From NCBI GenBank assembly GCA_947505055.1, contig CANNLO010000210.1:1-7920 (forward strand): a stretch of DNA of 7,920 nt, written 5' to 3'. Positions within the stretch are counted from its first letter, which is position 1. Every line of letters begins with the position of its first letter. A program made the translations under genes and the position numbers. The DNA is from Methylococcaceae bacterium. GTDB lineage: Bacteria > Pseudomonadota > Gammaproteobacteria > Methylococcales > Methylomonadaceae. Below, piece by piece: positions 6,455 through 7,920 of this stretch. Under the pieces are notes generated by a model. The model did no database searches. It saw only the letters and a program-made list of their open reading frames with translations, and was not told the DNA's origin.

Positions 6455-7567
6455 TTAAGTTTTGCCAATCTCATAAAGCATTATTTTCTGCCTTATTTTG
6501 CTTAGTTTTTTATGGTTAATGTTTGCTGGAATAGATTCATACTCTATTTTTGCAAATGTTTTGAGAATGGCATTAAATATCACCTCAGCAAGCTTAGGTG
6601 GTACGGCCATTCCTACCTGCTTTCTAACCAGCTCTTTTGTGCCAACAAAAATAAAGTCATCAGGAAAAGATTGAATTCTCGCACGCTCTCGGTTAGTCAG
6701 AGCTCTCGGTTCGTCCCAGTGGTAGCAGTGTGTTCCACCCCCTCCACTACCTGTAATTGTGTAGGAAGGTTTATTCGGGTCCAGGCGTTTATATATCTGA
6801 CTGAGTTTAGCATTTTTAACATTTAGTTTTAGATGATCAGGAATGTCGGCATTCCAAGCATTCTCGCCAGGTTTAATGTGTTTGAGTCGCTCAACAACGA
6901 CTTTTGATTGCTTCGTCAAATCGTTATTAGCTGCTGACTGTGGAATCGGTGGGTTATTTAAAGCTTCATATGCGGTGATTGGTTTTATTTTGGTCGTTGG
7001 TGCTGGCACTTTAAACTGGACTTCATGCCCTTTGTCGATACCAACGATAATAATTCGGTTTCTAGCCTGCGGAACACCATAATGCGATGCGTTATATAAA
7101 TGAACGGTTAGGTCATAGCCATTTCCAGAGTTAGCAAGATCATTCAGAATTTTTTCAAATGCCTTCCCTTCACCAGCACTGCTTAATCCTCCAACATTTT
7201 CGGCAACAAAAAATTTAGGCTTAAACTTATCAATTATTCTAATGCCGTATGTGTAAAGGGGGCCGAATGTTCCATCAAAGCCTTTCTTCTCACCAACCAA
7301 ACTAAAATCGTTGCAGGGGAATCCATATGCAAAGGCGTCAATGTGAGCTAGTTGATCAATATCGAGTTCACGTACGTCTTGGCAAATAATGCTATCGGGC
7401 GATTCTGGGCAGATATTTTTTAAATAAGTTTCACAAGTGGATCGATCGAAATCACTTGCCCACGTATGTTCAACGGTGTGTTGAGTACCATTTTGCACTT
7501 GAGCTCTTATCGCTCCTAGCGCTAATCCACCAGGACCACAAAAAAGTTCACCTAAACGATATTTCAT
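6455..7567 (-). CDS. DNA (cytosine-5-)-methyltransferase
   Basis: This 370-residue protein transfers a methyl group from S-adenosylmethionine to C5 of cytosine. All key motifs are present in the usual order: motif I LGELFCGPGGLALGA (5-19) for cofactor binding, motif IV GFPCNDFSLVGEKKG (82-96) with the catalytic Cys85, motif VI FVAENVGGL with E123-N124-V125, motif VIII QARNRIIIVGI with Q167, R169 and R171, motif IX around KPSYTITGSGGGG (266-278), and motif X VGMAVPPKLAEVI (318-330). The segment between motifs VIII and IX, where the target recognition domain sits, is short (about 90 residues), which suggests a short target. Motif IV has PCND instead of the more common PCQ. A basic C-terminal extension of about 35 residues follows motif X. 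The start at 7567 has a weak site (TGGGA, seven bases upstream). It is the first gene of the - strand cluster, 50 bases before the ParB-like gene, and probably protects the host from the system's nuclease(s). Confidence 0.95.
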   Translation of the reverse strand: MKYRLGELFCGPGGLALGAIRAQVQNGTQHTVEHTWASDFDRSTCETYLKNICPESPDSIICQDVRELDIDQLAHIDAFAYGFPCNDFSLVGEKKGFDGTFGPLYTYGIRIIDKFKPKFFVAENVGGLSSAGEGKAFEKILNDLANSGNGYDLTVHLYNASHYGVPQARNRIIIVGIDKGHEVQFKVPAPTTKIKPITAYEALNNPPIPQSAANNDLTKQSKVVVERLKHIKPGENAWNADIPDHLKLNVKNAKLSQIYKRLDPNKPSYTITGSGGGGTHCYHWDEPRALTNRERARIQSFPDDFIFVGTKELVRKQVGMAVPPKLAEVIFNAILKTFAKIEYESIPANINHKKLSKIRQKIMLYEIGKT

Positions 7568-7585
7568 CTATAAATCCCAAAAATC

Positions 7586-7615
7586 ATTATGTTTCTTAAC
7601 AAAATACAATGTCGA
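7586..7615 (-). promoter_or_regulatory. Possible promoter of the methyltransferase operon
   Basis: On the - strand, TCGACA (7610-7615) and CATAAT (7586-7591) each match five of six bases of the sigma-70 -35 and -10 boxes, with an 18-base spacer. The start would give a leader of only about ten bases before the ATG at 7567, which is tight. A second, weaker option lies further upstream (TTGCGA at 7648-7653 with TATAGT at 7623-7628, a 19-base spacer). The A+T-rich 140-base gap (7568-7707) is the natural place for the operon promoter; which pair is used cannot be settled by eye. Confidence 0.35.
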
Positions 7616-7707
7616 CTTATCTACTATAAAGGCCCTAGCAATAAAAGTCGCAATGTAACTATACCTTACTACACTACACAACTTTTTTCTCTTGATTTAT
7701 ATCCTTG

Positions 7708-7920
7708 TTAATCATAAAACACTTGCCCCTTCAAATCTCTCTGCAGCACCTTAAAGAAAGCCAATTTGCGTGCGCTTCTTTCAGCACCACACACATGGTT
7801 AGGGTTTTCTGATTGGTAGCGCCTAAACACCTCTACTTTATTCCCATTTAAGCGATATGTCGCTTGGTAGCTTATGCCAGTGTCTTCATAGTTTACGTCA
7901 GTTGGTATGCGTGTAATGTG
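7708..7920 (-). CDS. 3' end of a gene, possibly a DUF3857/transglutaminase-type protein (partial)
   Basis: The - strand is open from the window edge to a TAA at 7708-7710, giving 70 residues with no internal stop. The start lies outside the window. The peptide has a coding character: a beta-rich stretch (ISYQATYRLNGNKVEVFRRY), a single cysteine in HVCGAE, and an amphipathic tail ending RDLKGQVFYD. From memory, the pattern 'strand-rich repeat, then Cys, then a final RDL-x-x-Q-v-x-Y' resembles the C-terminal end of DUF3857/transglutaminase-like proteins, which are often exported. The family call is tentative. The gene ends 140 bases upstream of the methyltransferase start, so it is probably a separate unit that borders the island. 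I see no clear terminator hairpin after its stop. Confidence 0.55.
   Translation of the reverse strand, partial: HITRIPTDVNYEDTGISYQATYRLNGNKVEVFRRYQSENPNHVCGAERSARKLAFFKVLQRDLKGQVFYD

Noticed and set aside
6512..7082. Two + strand open frames inside the methyltransferase gene
   Set aside because: They are shadows of the methyltransferase motif VIII-X region and have no convincing ribosome binding sites.
1984..7567. Assignment to DISARM, BREX, or the MORC/Z1 restriction group
   Set aside because: No DUF1998 helicase, DrmB, phospholipase D protein, PglX, BrxC, PglZ, MORC ATPase or Z1 protein is present; only the methyltransferase and a helicase are shared in general terms.

Overview
The window is a stretch of a bacterial genomic defence island. 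Its moderately A+T-rich base use, clear Shine-Dalgarno sites and protein styles fit a Gram-negative bacterium, plausibly a gammaproteobacterium. That assignment is a guess, because no ribosomal or taxonomic marker is present. No tRNA, rRNA, CRISPR array, transposase or integrase is visible.

The left part (1-1277) is on the + strand. It holds the last 95 residues of a large SF1 helicase of the TM0106/RecB-like nuclease-helicase type, followed 38 bases later by an HNH nuclease whose N-terminal half resembles a DNA-reader domain. A second, unrelated HNH nuclease (1288-1917, - strand) converges on it with only 10 bases between the stop codons.

The main part (1984-7567) is a compact - strand cluster, in transcription order: a C5-cytosine DNA methyltransferase, a ParB-like DNA-binding protein, an SNF2-type helicase/ATPase, a DUF3883-type protein with PD-(D/E)XK nuclease residues (its gene overlaps the helicase gene by 38 bases), and a small stand-alone protein matching the C-terminal B3-like DNA-binding domain of NgoFVII-type restriction enzymes. 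The - strand HNH gene (1288-1917) may be the last gene of this operon. Together the genes look like a multi-subunit, helicase-dependent restriction-modification system. The methyltransferase would mark self DNA. The B3-like and/or ParB-like proteins would supply target recognition, the SNF2 motor would supply ATP-driven remodelling or translocation, and the DUF3883 protein (and perhaps the HNH protein) would cut. This assembly does not match the canonical Type I, II or III layouts, BREX, or DISARM as I know them. The system-level call is inference from gene content and order.

To the right of the methyltransferase lie about 140 bases of A+T-rich non-coding DNA that probably carry the operon promoter. 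They are followed by the 3' end of another - strand gene (7708 to the window edge), whose tail resembles DUF3857/transglutaminase-type proteins and may mark the edge of the island.
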